Positions 49,693 through 61,043 of a stretch of DNA of 64,000 nucleotides are shown here, one piece after another (position 1 is the first letter of the stretch; the number at the start of each line of letters is the position of its first letter). Position numbers and translations under genes: made by a program. Location of the stretch: assembly GCA_029204225.1 (NCBI GenBank), contig CM055107.1, positions 45,339,927-45,403,926 on the forward strand. The letters are read 5' to 3'. The notes under the pieces are model-generated. The model saw only the letters and a list, made by a program, of their open reading frames with translations, was not told where the DNA came from and made no database searches. This DNA comes from Diphasiastrum complanatum. Its lineage: Eukaryota > Streptophyta > Lycopodiopsida > Lycopodiales > Lycopodiaceae.

Positions 49693-49748
49693 CTCTCTCT
49701 CTTAAAGTAGAGTCTACTTTTTATATAGTCATATACATAGCTTTAAAG

Positions 49749-50660
49749 TCAACAAACTTTAAGTACATAAAGCTTTGATCTAAACTTATCAAACTTTTCT
49801 CCAACAAGTGGCTTAGTGAAAATATCAGCTAGTTGTTCTTCTGTGCTACAATGAACAACATGAATTTCATGACTCAGCAGCCTCTCACGTATAAAGTGAT
49901 ACTGAATTTCAATGTGTTTAGTTCTCGCATGGAACACTGGATTCTTTGCTAGCTGAATGCCACTCTGACTGTCGCTATGTAATGTCGTGGGATTTTTTTG
50001 TTTCATGCCAACTTCTTCCAAGATTTGTCTCAACCATATAGCTTCCTGTGCTGCACTACACATTGCCTTATACTCTGCTTCTGTGGTGGAAAGAGTGATT
50101 GTACTTTGCTTTTTACTAGACCAGAAAAAGCAACTACCACAAAATTGGAATACATACCCTTTGGTGGATCTACGATCATCATAGTCATCTCCCCAATCTG
50201 CATCCACATAGCCACACAACTCAGGTAAACCATCATGCTTCCTGTAAATCAAGCCATAATTTGAAGCTCCTTTCACATAACACAAAATGCGTCTAGCTGC
50301 CTTCCAATGCGTTTTCGTAGGTGCTACCATAAACTGACTTACAATGCCAACAACATAGCATATATCTGGTCTAGTCGTGGTAAGGTAGATCAAGCTCCCT
50401 ACTAACTGCCTATACAGTGTAGCATCAAATGACTATGACTCATCAAGCTTAGAAAGCTTTTTACCTGGTTCAATAGGAGTATTCACTGGTTTGCAATCCT
50501 GCAACCTAAACCTGTGCAAAAACTCTTTGACATACTTCACCTGTGTTAAACCCACTTCGTGTCCTTTTTGCCACACCTCTACTCCAAGGCAATAATGCAT
50601 CATGCTGAGTTCTGTCATCTCGAATTGTTCCATGAGGTCTTTCTTGATCATATCTATCAT
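49749..50660 (-). pseudogene. Copia RNase H and RT C-terminus
   Basis: 50433-50660 carries the end of RT (MEQFEMTELSMMHYCLGVEV, KYVKEFLHRFRLQDCKPVNTP), with one stop and shift near 50430. 49749-50393 carries TTTRPDICYVVGIVSQF, YVDADWGDDYDDRRSTKGY, WSSKKQSTITLSTTEAEYKA and LHSDSQSGIQLAKNPVFHARTKHIEIQYHFIRE, with the acidic residues of RNase H, and ends with DIFTKPLVGEKF. The protein end is 56 bp from the LTR. Confidence 0.9.
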
Positions 50661-50667
50661 CTCTTGA

Positions 50668-51228
50668 TTATTTCGTAATAATCAAGTCATCAACATAAAG
50701 AGCAATTAAAGCAACCATACCATCAAAGCATAAGACATATAGATTTGGATCAGAATGTGTTCTCACCATCCCCTTTGAACAAAAGTAGGCATCAATCCTG
50801 CTATACCACGCATGTGGTGTCTGTTTAAGACCATAAAGCGCTTTCTTCAAGCGACATACTTTATTTTCCTGTCTCTTTATTACAAAGCCTTCAGGTTGAT
50901 CCATGAACACCTCTTCTTCTAACTCACCATTTAGAAAAGCAGATTTCACATCCATCTGATGCAAAGGCCAACCAAAATGTGAAGCTAAAGCAACAAGTAG
51001 ACATAGAGTATTTCACTTACATATTGGCGCAAAGGTCTCCTCATAGTCGATGCCTTTACTTTGTGCATACCCTTTGATCACCCATCTTGCCTTGTGCTTT
51101 GCTATACTTCCATCTGCATGGTACTTAGTCCTGTATACCCATTTGCAACCAATGGGTTTCTTGCCAACTGGTGGGTCTACTAAGTCCCACGTGCTATGCT
51201 TAGCAATTGACTCCATCTCCTCTCCCAT
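50668..51228 (-). pseudogene. Copia reverse transcriptase
   Basis: 51013-51228: WDLVDPPVGKKPIGCKWVYRTKYHADGSIAKHKARWVIKGYAQSKGIDYEETFAPICK. 50668-50964: MHQMDVKSAFLNGELEEEVFMDQPEGF, LYGLKQTPHAWYSRI and the catalytic LYVDD. One frame break between them near 51000. Confidence 0.9.
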
Positions 51229-51309
51229 GGCCTTGACCCAAATGTCATCATCCTTCGCTTCACCATAAGTCGAAGGTTCTTTGCTTTGAATAATGCTAGA
51301 TAAGAGAGC

Positions 51310-52451
51310 CTAATTTGCTTCATACCTTTCAGGTTGTGTCTTCTCTCTTGTTGATCTTCGTAGCTCTCCCTGGGTAGATGATCCTAGAAAGTCATCCATG
51401 TCGCGGCTCTCCAACAATCTCTCAAACCACTTAGGGAGCTTCCTGTCAGGTGATCGGCTTCCTGCTGAAAATGTATCCCACGGTACATCATTCTCCTTGC
51501 ATTTGTCACCTGCAACTTCAATCCTTCTTGCACCAAAAGGTTTGTCTCTACCTCTCCAACTTGTCTCTTGAGGTTGAATAGTAGTATCTTGAGATGTATC
51601 CTCATGTTCATCACTTGGAAGGTCAATGAATGGATCATCATCAAAAGATATCATCACTATACCATCTTTCCCACTGGATTCATACATCTTGGATTCATTA
51701 AAGATAACATCAAGACTTACATGGATTTTTTTTTTTCCACTGGATCAAAACATCTATAGCCCTTCACACGTTCATCATATCCTAGGAATATACACTTGAT
51801 AGCTTTCACATCAAGTTTATGTCTCTCTTTCTTAGGAATGTGTACAAAGGCCTTACATCCAAAGATTTGCAAGTGGTTCACCTTTGGCTTCTGCTTCGTG
51901 AATGCTTCCTTAGGTATTATCTTTGGTATGGCAATGGTAGGACTTCTATGTTGAAGATAGACTACCGTACTGCATGCTTCTGACCAAAAATCGTTTGGTA
52001 GTTTCGTCTCAGCTAGCATAGATCTGGCACTTTCCATAATCGTACGATTCTTGTGCTCAACTACACCATTGAGAGCAGGAGTATGAGCTTGCATAAATTG
52101 TCTTTTAATCCCACATTGATCACAAAGATCATTGAAGTCATTAGACTTGTACTCACCTCCACTATCTGATCTTAAGACTTTGATCTTCCTACCTATTTGA
52201 TTTTCAATCAATGCTTTGAATCTTTTGAAATTGTCAAATGCATCGGATTTCTTCTTCAAGAAGTAGATCCATGTCTTACGTGACATATCATCAATAAAGG
52301 TCATGAAATAGAAGGCTTTACCTAAGGACATGGTCCTCATAGGCCCGCATAAATTTGTGTGGATTAAATCCAAGATGTTCTTTGCTCTTGCAACACCACC
52401 TTTATATTGAACTTCTCTCGATGCTGCTTCCCATATACACATGATTCGCAC
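51310..52451 (-). pseudogene. Copia integrase and linker
   Basis: 51717-52451 is the integrase core: LDLIHTNLCGPM, TFIDDMSRKTWIYFLKKKSDAF, VLRSDSGGEYKS, NGVVEHKNRTIMESARSMLAETKLPNDFWSEA. The first catalytic Asp (usually HTD or HSD) reads Asn; the second Asp and the Glu are kept. 51310-51687 is the acidic linker up to RT. Confidence 0.9.
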
Positions 52452-52458
52452 ATCGATT

Positions 52459-53276
52459 TCAAGTAGTAGGCAATCCTATTACCATCTCCAATTTTCTCAT
52501 CATACTGAGACTTCCCAAGTTTAAGTGACCAAGCCTCTTATGCCACAATTCAGTTTGCGATGGAATGGACGATACGAGTCCATGTTGCCCCTTGATTGTA
52601 GAATTCAACCTATACAATTTTGTATTGGACTCCTTTACTCCATCCGCAATAACTTTGAACTTTTGGTTCACATCCTTCACAAAGCAACGATCATGGGCAA
52701 ATTCTACTTTCAACTTTTGATCAATAATGAATCGAACAGAAATCAGATTTTTCTTCAAACCTGGTACGCAAAGTACCTCCCTGATAGTCCTGCTTTGCCA
52801 TCAGGTAGTTGGATTGAAACGGTGCCTATCCCCTTGATCTTGCACACCTCACCATTTGCTTGTGAAACGGACGTTCCATTATCCAACACTTTCAAACTAC
52901 CGAACCAATTCTTGTTACCTGTCATGTGTCTTGTGGCTCCCGAGTCAATATACCATGCTTGATCATCTTGATTAGATGACAATGCAGATATGAAGATGCT
53001 AGAGTCTTCAATCTCACCCTCATCGACAAGGTTACCTGCTTGCTTTGGTTTCCCCTTGCCTTGTTCTGCCAGAAATTTACGACATTCACTCTTCCAATGG
53101 CCCTTTTTACCACAATGGAAGAACTTGCCTTTCTTCTTGGTCTTACTGGAAGATCTCTCATCCTCCTGAGTCTTGGAAAATTGCTGTTTAGATTTCTTAT
53201 TGCCCTTGCCCTTGCCTTGTTTTTGGCATGTCGCAAGTGCCTGATCGTTAGTATTTTGATGTCTAGATTTCACCAT
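52459..53276 (-). pseudogene. Copia zinc knuckle, protease and pre-integrase region
   Basis: 52755-53276 starts at a basic linker, then FFHCGKKGHWKSEC, where the first Cys of the CCHC knuckle is Phe. It continues with the protease AWYIDSGATRHMTG. 52459-52758 has NLISVRFIIDQKLKVEF and the integrase HHCC start ELWHKRLGHLNLGSLSMM. Confidence 0.88.
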
Positions 53277-53771
53277 TTATTGTCGTTGCTCTTCCTGCAT
53301 CAAGATTCCTATGAGCTCATCAAAGGTTGGCAATCTTTCTCTTGATGCTATTCCACTCACAAACATCTGATAGGTTTCTGCAGTGCCGCACAATGCATTG
53401 TGCACCAGTTCCACATCACGTATGCGCTCACCAATAGAATGCAGTTCATCCCTCATTGTCTTGATTCTGGTCATGTACGTCTGGATGTGCTCTCCTTGTT
53501 CCATTCGGGCACTATTCAGCTTTGACTTTAGAAACATGATTCTTGACGGATTTGACGTCTCGAACTGCTCCTTTAGCACATCCCATGCCTGTCTGGGTGT
53601 AACAGCATCACAAATGTGGGTAATGATGTGATCCTTCACTGACAAGTTAATGAAGGTCAATGCTTTCCTCATCTTTTTGTCGAACACTTTGATGTCAACT
53701 TCATTTGGCGGTCTTCTCTCATCACCTGTGATGACTTCCCACACGTCTTTCTCCATCAGTATGTTTTTCAT
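53277..53771 (-). pseudogene. Copia gag, UBN2 type
   Basis: MKNILMEKDVWEVITGDERRPPNE..., TPRQAWDVLKEQFETSN, RIMFLKSKLNSARMEQGEHIQTYMTRIKTMRDELHSIGE, ELVHNALCGTAETYQMFVSGIASRERLPTFDELIGILMQEEQRQ, then a stop. The normal first 20 or so residues (around the usual FxGxNYxxW) are not open in this frame. Confidence 0.88.
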
Positions 53772-55129
53772 TTTGAATTTTCACACTACATAGCTGGAAA
53801 TCCCGTCCAATTTGCTACTTTCACTCAAAATGGACTCTCCCATATTTGCCATCGCAAAACTGCTTGAAACTTCTGCCGTAGGCTAAAAGCAGTATGCCGA
53901 GGCCAACTGTGATGTCAGAAGTTGAAAATAATGACCTGCACTTTTTCTCTTACCAGGCCACTTGCCGCTTTTCCACCAATTTGAAAGCCAAATCGGCGTC
54001 GCCTTCCGAAATGCACTCAATCGTCAACTGCCAACTACGTGCCCAATGGAATGGTGAAATCACTTAGCGCACTCCAGACACTTTCTCCGCTGTAGTCACT
54101 CTGTTTTGTTGTACCGTACTTGCAGGTACAGTCCGGGTGCCCTTCGTTTGGAGGTTATAGCCTTTTGTTTGGGTCAAAACGGGCAAAGGACCCAAAAATA
54201 GGGATTTTCCTTGTTTTTGAACTGTTTCTTCACCTTGAAGAAACTTCACTCTTCAGTTGTGAAGGGACCCAACTCCAATTTCAATTTGAAATTTTCTAAT
54301 GAAGTTGAAGGCTTGAATGCACTACAAGACCCTTCAAGACCTTTTCTTCAACATCTAATGGCTTATAGCAATCCAACGGCCCACAGGAAGCTCATCTCTA
54401 CCATTGATTATCTTGTATCTGGATCCAACGATCTAGATTTCATTTAGGCATTAAACCACATCCTTGGAGCCACAACACACTCTAATACACAGAGTTGCCA
54501 CCCTCCTTCACGTCGCGCGATCTGCTTGCGGGCTCTTCACGGCCTCTTCTCCACTTTCAAGCTTGCTAGCTATGGCATCCCTCAACCATCTCTCTCTCTC
54601 TCTCTCTCTGGGTCGCAGCTATCCACTGCCTCCTCTTATCTGATTCGCATTGCTAGGGCACCCTCCTCTGGGTTTTTACAGCTTGCAAAATGGTTCAGAA
54701 TAGAGAGAAATATATGATTTTATGCTCCCAAATCCCAGACCAAGATTTTTCACACAAAACTCTTCTTGGCTTTCAATTCACAGTGTTCTGACAGGCCTAC
54801 CCTCTTGCTCTGAGGTTGCCCTACTGCTAGAACTCTGATGCTTCAATCTGTTTGTCAAACGGTGTCTGATTGAATGCACATTGACTGCAAACACCAAATA
54901 GCCTGCTTTGGAATTTCAAAATTCCGTTTGCTGAGGTTTTGATTTAGCCGACAACCCTTGTCTCTGAATCCTCACACAGTCTCAAGCTCACCAAGCTTTT
55001 GTGTGCCAAAGTCTCTGCACCAATGTTTTTCCTTCTGTCTTCAACCCGTCGTAAACCCTGAACTCTCAGAAGAAAGTTCTCCCGAAGCTCTCTTCAATGG
55101 CGATGTTGTATTGTGTACACTCCCTGTAC
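53772..55129 (-). mobile_element. Leader of the minus-strand Copia element
   Basis: 1.36 kb between gag and primer site, unusually long for Copia. No ORF of note. A short (CT)n at 54588-54609. Confidence 0.6.
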
Positions 55130-55142
55130 GGCTCTGATACCA
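55130..55142 (-). other. Primer binding site, tRNA-iMet
   Basis: Minus strand TGGTATCAGAGCC, exact. Confidence 0.9.
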
Positions 55143-55144
55143 AC

Positions 55145-55414
55145 TTAGAATTTGCTTCGAACAAGAACACATATCATGCTACACAGTAACACAGACATAA
55201 AACACTCTCCACAACAAGCTCATGTTGCAATTGTATTTCACAAAATGAAATTATATTGTACATATAGTTGTTCACTTAGGCAACCCATGCATGACCCAGA
55301 TTGTCGTTGGCGGGACGCGTGTCCCATCGACTTGCCTCGTGGTGAGGCCATCTGATCTTTATCAACTGATAGGACCCACAGTATAGTAGCACAATGATTC
55401 GACTTTAATTCTAA
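55145..55414 (-). mobile_element. 5' LTR of the minus-strand Copia element
   Basis: About 270 bp. Ends are TTAGAATT...AATTCTAA, an inverted repeat, in place of TG...CA. It is inserted into the integrase core of the Gypsy relic to the right. Confidence 0.8.
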
Positions 55415-55426
55415 CTATTGCATCAT

Positions 55427-56806
55427 GCTATTTATTCATCCGGGGTAACCCAACCACAAAATCCATGGAAATGCTATCCCATCTCTTATCAAGAATATCC
55501 AGTGGATGCAATAAACCGCCAGCCTTATGGCGTTCAGATTTATTCAACTGACATTGGTCACACTTGACCCCATAAGACTCTACAAAGGGCTTGAGTTTTG
55601 GCCAATAAAAATCCCTTCATACCAAATCCAATGTACGATGTATGTCGGGATGTCCTGCACATGGTGAGTCATGACATTCATAAAGAATTTTATTCTTAAC
55701 AACATCCACATCAGGCACACAAACCTTCTCTTTCTTGAACAAAAGTCCATTACGGATAGAAAAGTCATCAGTACCCTTTATATCTTTCCCTCAGACTGAT
55801 CACCGTGATCATCAGTCCCGCTTGATGAAACTGCTAGAACCCTATTCCAGATTGGTCCAAAATGTGGGTCTTTCTCATAAAGACCTCTTAGGGAGAGATA
55901 AAACTCCGTACTGACCTCAGTGAAGGAAAGTTCGTTCACTTCACCAATTCGACTAAGTGCATCAGCCACCTGATTAGATGAGCCTATGATAAACCGCACT
56001 TCAAAGTCAAATTCTTGCATGAGTTTTGCCCATCTTGCCTTACGACTCAATGCAAGAAACTCGTAGTGGCCAAACCTGGTCCTAAAACTGATCTTAGATA
56101 CATCTTCCGGATGTATCCTAATCTGATGGTATCCCGTACGTAGATCAATTTTCCTGAAGTATTTAGCTCCATTAAATCGATCTATGAGATCGTCCATCCT
56201 AGGCAATGGGTATTTATTTTTAACCGTTAGTTTGTTCAGACCCTTGTAATCTACACATAGTCGGAAACTCCCATCTTTCTTACTCTTAAGAAGGACAGGT
56301 GCTCCCCATGGAGATTTACTTGGTCTTATGTGTCCGATCCAGAGATACTCCTCGATCTGCCTAGCCACTTCCTCCTCTTCCTTCTGACTAAACCGATATG
56401 GTTGTCTGAAGATAGGATGACTATCGGGCAAAAGATCTATCTTATGATCCACCGACCGAGTGGGTGGTAGTCCATAAGGTAGCTGCTTTGAAAAAACTTC
56501 ATTAAACTCTTGTTTTAAATCTTGCAAAAGTTGTTGTTCCTGATGCGAATTTTCGGTGTTAAAGCATGAAAACACATTCACATCCCCAACATCACAAAGC
56601 ATACAAGATTTCAAAAGCAAGTGAAAGAGTTCATACTCAGAATCATGAAGTTTCTCAATTAACTCAGCCGAGAAAATCATCGACGATGGAAGTACATCGG
56701 TCTCTCCAGAAATAGAGACAATCTGATCAAACTTATCTTTAAATACCATAGAATGATTCTTAAAATCTATCTCTAAAGCGTCTGATTTGCCAAAAAAACC
56801 ATTCAT
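55427..56806 (-). pseudogene. Gypsy reverse transcriptase to integrase, internally deleted
   Basis: From 56806: RT core with [68 protein letters not shown] and [23 protein letters not shown]. It then jumps in frame, near 56050, to the end of RNase H ([29 protein letters not shown]), so the catalytic YxDD and most of RNase H are missing. After a frame change near 55778 the HHCC zinc finger (HDSPCAGHPDIHRT, CDQCQLNKSERH) and the integrase start (WDSISMDFVVGLPRM) follow. The Copia LTR cuts it at about 55427. Confidence 0.88.
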
Positions 56807-56815
56807 AGCCCAAAA

Positions 56816-57325
56816 TCACTCAGTCTGGTCCAAATTCATTACATGAAAGTCCAACGGCTCAACATAGTCCTGCATCTGAAGCTCTAAGTTTGAGACTTTG
56901 ACATCCCAAATCTCAGTGTCTGACCCTGAGGCAAGATGGACCACGTAACGGTGATCAGTGGCCATGGTGGGCACTTGGAGCTTCTGCACAAGTCGAGCAT
57001 TCAAAAAATTGTGAGTACTACCTGAATCAAATAGCACATTCACGTCTTTCCCTAAAATATTGCCTCTCACACGAAACAATTCATTAGGCTTGAAAGAGAG
57101 TGCACTAAAGTTACAAGTACAGTCACAATTATTTAGCAAATTGACTTCCAATTTACCTGCCGGTAAATCCACAATCATAAAACTTGACGACTTTGCTTTC
57201 CATTCGGGACACTGTTTGGCATGGTGCCCGAGTTTATTACAGAGAAAACACAGATTCTGTTTACGTGCCGCCAACCATGCTTTGTCTTTCACCACCAATT
57301 TCTTCTTATTATACCTCAAACTTAA
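56816..57325 (-). pseudogene. Gypsy gag zinc knuckle and protease
   Basis: CFLCNKLGHHAKQC (complete CCHC knuckle), then ELFRVRGNILGKDVNVLFDSGSTHNFLN with the DSG protease site, and YVVHLASGSDTEIWDVKVSNLELQMQDYVEPLDFHVMNLD. One stop separates it from the RT part. The frame begins in Copia sequence (57326-57399). Confidence 0.88.
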
Positions 57326-57399
57326 GAGCGAATCCATCTTCATCGGTCCACAGACATCAGAGTGGACAAGCTCAAGAACTTCTTGTGAAGTTTTTAGCA
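57326..57399 (-). pseudogene. Copia integrase fragment fused to Gypsy gag
   Basis: TSQEVLELVHSDVCGPMKMDS is the first catalytic block of a Copia integrase, in frame with the Gypsy knuckle that follows. Only about 20 residues. Confidence 0.6.
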
Positions 57400-58113
57400 T
57401 GTGTGAACTTCACCACACACCATACAGGCTCTTACTGAGGTGTTGTGATTGCACAAGATTGATCAGAGAATAGTATACTTGAAAAATCTATGGCAAGAGC
57501 AGAATGGCATACATCTGATGAAAAAATTTAACTTCTCACTATGAGAAATGAATGTCAGAAATAATTCTAAGCGCTCAGTATGAAAAAAATAGTTTGCTCT
57601 CGGGTACAGAGATATAATCAATGATATAAAACTCGGGTAGAGAGATAATGAGTCCAAAACACCAAAATCTCATTATTCACAATATGGAAAAACATGCCAA
57701 GATTTCCCTACATGAGAGAGACTCGAATTCCTACAGTGGAGTTGCATGGAAAGTCCACTTAACTAAACTAATTCACCTACCAGAGATCCACATGTGTAAC
57801 TGCATGCATGGATATTGCATGTACTGCATATCAACTCATAAAACTGCCTAGACATGTGTAGATCACAGAAATCACTTTGTTTGTTGCATGCACTGATTGC
57901 ATGTGGCTTGCATGCATACAGTATGACATTGCATGCTATCTAAACTTCTGCATGTCATCAAAATTGAATCTATCTAACTCAAATATGACCTATACTAGAA
58001 ATTTATGTGCTCAATTCACATACCTTTTATGTACAACATGAAATACAATGGAAATAACCATGGACATGGCCCGAAACTCAAGATAGGAAGATAATATTTT
58101 AATAATCTTCACA
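57400..58113 (-). mobile_element. 3' LTR of the second minus-strand Copia element
   Basis: About 714 bp, minus start TGTGAAGATTATT at 58113 as in the 20696 and 10590 families. The left end near 57400 is estimated. Polypurine tract TTTTTAAGGAG at 58114-58124 (minus). Confidence 0.7.
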
Positions 58114-58124
58114 CTCCTTAAAAA

Positions 58125-59169
58125 TTATGTTCCTATCAACATAGACTTCGAAATTAGGCCAAGATTAGACCTCATCTTGATAAAGACATTCTTGAGTAGA
58201 GGCTTGGTGAGAAGATCTGCAACACAATTTGAAGATTCGACATGCTCTAGTGAGATCTCTCTCCCAATGACTTTTTCCTCTTACAAAATGATGAGCTACT
58301 TCGATATGTTTGCTCCTTGGAAGGAAGACTAGATTATTTGCAAGAGCCTATCCAGAAATGTTATCATTCTTGATAATTGGAAGATCTTCATCTGCATAAC
58401 ACTTTAGCTCCAAAAGTAGTCTTTTGATCCATAAAATCTCCTTTGTTGTCGTTGTAAGAGATTTATATTCAGCTTCACAGGATGATAAGGAAATAGTTGT
58501 CTGCTTCTTTGATAGCCAAGAAACCAAATTCCCTCCAAGAAAAATAGTGTAAGCACTTTAGGATTTTCTATCCAACCTATCTCGTGCAAAATCTAAATCT
58601 GAAAAAGCAATCAAAGTCAGATCTTCTCCTTTGTAGAATAATCCATAATCCAAGGTAGAAGATATATACCTCAAGACTCTTTTAGCCAACTTCCAATCAT
58701 ATAACTTTGGATCATGCATGTGTTGACTTAGCTTATGAACACAAAAGCTTAGATCAGGCCTAGTCACTGTTAACCATATAAGTGAGCCAATAAGACTCCT
58801 ATAAAGAGTGATGTCCACAAAGGATTTTTCATCATCTTTCATAGGAACTTTTACAGTGTGCTCCATAGGTGTATCTATGCCTTTACAGTTTTCCATTTTG
58901 AATTTCTTGAGCATAGAAAGTGCATATCTACTTTGGCTTATAAATGCATGACTTTTTCAAAAATCTATTTCAAGGCCTAGAATATAGTGAAGAACTCCTA
59001 AGTCTTGCATCTTAAACTCACTACCAAGTGCATGCTTAGTTTCTTCAACTAGCTTCTCATTATTTCCACAAAGAATGATATTATCTACATAGATGACAAG
59101 AATAATTACAAAGTTATCTACAAACTTATAATACAGAGAAGGGTCATATTCACTTAGAAAAAATCCTAG
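58125..59169 (-). pseudogene. Copia RT end and RNase H
   Basis: From the right: LGFFLSEYDPSLYYKFVD, VIYVDNIIL (catalytic YVDD reads YVDN), LGSEFKMQDLGVLHYILGLEIDF. Then 58558-58914 MLKKFKMENCKGIDTPMEHTVKVPMKDDEKSFVDITLYRSLIGSLIWLTVTRPDLSF and FSDLDFARDRLDRKS, and further broken RNase H to TKPLLKN near 58170. Several stops. Close relative of 21222-25206. Confidence 0.88.
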
Positions 59170-59382
59170 TGATACCTTGCCTACTCCCTGGTATAGAGTA
59201 AGCCCCTCCTAGCCCAGTGTGAGGACTGGTAGCATGCAACTGCCAAGTGTCAGCCACGTGGCACTAGTTAACACTTGTGTACGTTTTTGCAAATGGTGAA
59301 GGTCATTGTCAATCGATGACTTAAGAATGACTATTTCCATTTGTACTGTAAAGGCCCTTATTCCTAAGAGTTGAAACTCTCA
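59170..59382. mobile_element. 213-bp insertion in the Copia RT gene
   Basis: Interrupts RT exactly between SYLIS and LGFF codons by comparison with the intact relative. Minus-strand ends TGAGAGTTTC...GGTATCA (TG...CA). The flanking bases do not give a clear target duplication. Contains a CCACGTGG palindrome. No coding. Confidence 0.55.
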
Positions 59383-60586
59383 TGAGATAGGAGTTGAGCC
59401 TTGAATACCAAGACCTTGGTGCCTGTTTCAGTCCATACAGACTTTTGAACAAAAGGCAAACTTTTGATTCATCACCTTCCTTCACAAAACCTGGAGGCTG
59501 CTCCATGTAAATCTCCTCCTCAAGGTAACCATTGAGAAATGTGTTAGAAACATCAAGCTGGAACATACTCCAATTGTGAAAACATGCAAGAGATATGAGT
59601 ATACGAATTGTTACCATCTTTGCAATTGGTGCAAAGGTGTCTTCATAATCAAGGCCTTTGATTTGTGAGTAGCGTTTGGCACAAAGTCTTGCTTTATACT
59701 TATTGATAGATCCATCATGATTATACTTGATTCTAAATACCCACTTACATCCAATCACATGCATGTTGTTTGGTGGCTCCACAAGCTCCCATGTGTTATT
59801 TGACATCAAGGCTTCAAACTCTTGGGTCATTGCTTCAACCCACTTCTCGGATTGAAGTGCTTCTTGGACATCCTTAGGCTCTTCATCTGATATGAAAAGT
59901 GCATGATAGGAAGTTTCACCTTCCACATGCCTTCCTTCAGCATCATATGTGAGCCTACTTGGCTTAGATCTTGCTCGTGTAGATCTTCTTGTTGTGGTAA
60001 CTTGAATTTGCTCCTCCTCAAGCCTCGGCCTCACCACTTCTTGAACAACATCAAGATTGATGATTGATCTTGCATGAGACTCCTTGACCTGTGCATCATC
60101 CAAGTTAAATTTCTGATCTTCATAGAAAATCACATCTCTACTAACAACATTCTTGTTAATAGAGGAAAGATATACTTTGTATGCTTTTTTAGTGGATGCA
60201 TATCCTACAAAAATTTCTTTAACAACACTAGGATCTTCCTTCTTCCTAGTTTCTATAGGCACATGCACGCATACACAGCCAAAAATCCTAAGATGATCTA
60301 CCTTAGTCTTTTTCTTATACAACATCTCAAATGGTGTTTTTCCTCCTATTGCAAGATTGGGAAGCCCATTACAAAGATAGTTTGCACATGCAACTACCTC
60401 TCCCCAAAACTCTTTAGACAGATAAGCTTCTAGCCTAATGGCTTTTGCACATTCACACAAAGTTCTATTTTTTCTCTCAGCAACTCCATTTTGCTGAGGA
60501 GTATATGAGCAAGAAAACGCTCTGAATGCCCTCTCTCTCACAAAATTATTTAAACTTATTGGAGGTGTATTCTCCTCCACTATCAC
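59383..60586 (-). pseudogene. Copia integrase C-terminal half and RT N-terminal half
   Basis: SYTPQQNGVAERKNRTLCECAKAIRLEAYLSKEFWGE (integrase Glu), VDHLRIFGCVCVHVPIETRKKEDPS, RNVVSRDVIFYEDQKFN linker, RSTRARSKPSRLTY, then RT ELVEPPNNMHVIGCKWVFRIKYNHDGSINKYKARLCAKRYSQIKGLDYEDTFAPIAKMVTIRILISLACFHNW, FLNGYLEEEIYMEQPPGF and LLFKSLYGLKQAPRSWYSRL. Open throughout until the 213-bp insertion. Confidence 0.9.
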
Positions 60587-60614
60587 TTCTCAAAGCTTTC
60601 AACTTGAAAGAAAA

Positions 60615-61043
60615 CTACTTTTCTACATAAGCTTTGAAAGTAAGAAAAACATCATAGACCATGGCTTTAGAAGATAACATATAGATCCAAGAATATCTTG
60701 TATAATCATCCACAAAGGAAACAAAGCAATTTGCTCCTCCTTTGCTCTTAGTTGATGAGAAATGAACATCAGAGTGCACTAGTTCAAATGGTTGCTTTGT
60801 TTTGATGCTTGATCTAGAAAGAGGCCTTCTGTGTGATTTTGCCAGCACACATGCTTCACAAGGTAGAAGCTCCTTTGAAAGTGTCTTTGGTAGACCAACA
60901 ACTTTTCCTTTCTTGACCATAGATTGCATGGCTTTGAAATTGGGATGTCCCAATTTCTTATGCCACATATCCTCCTGAAGAACCTTGGTCTCATAAGCAA
61001 TATCTGAAATGTTAGCACTCTCCCTAAAATCTAGTTTGTACAC
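60615..61043 (-). pseudogene. Copia integrase N-terminal half
   Basis: MWHKKLGHPNFKAMQSMVKKGKVVGLPKTLSKELLPCEACVLAKSHRRPLSR (complete HHCC), FELVHSDVHFSSTKSKGGANCFVSFVDDYTRYSWIYMLSSKAMVYDVF. A short gap with a stop separates it from 60586. Confidence 0.9.
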
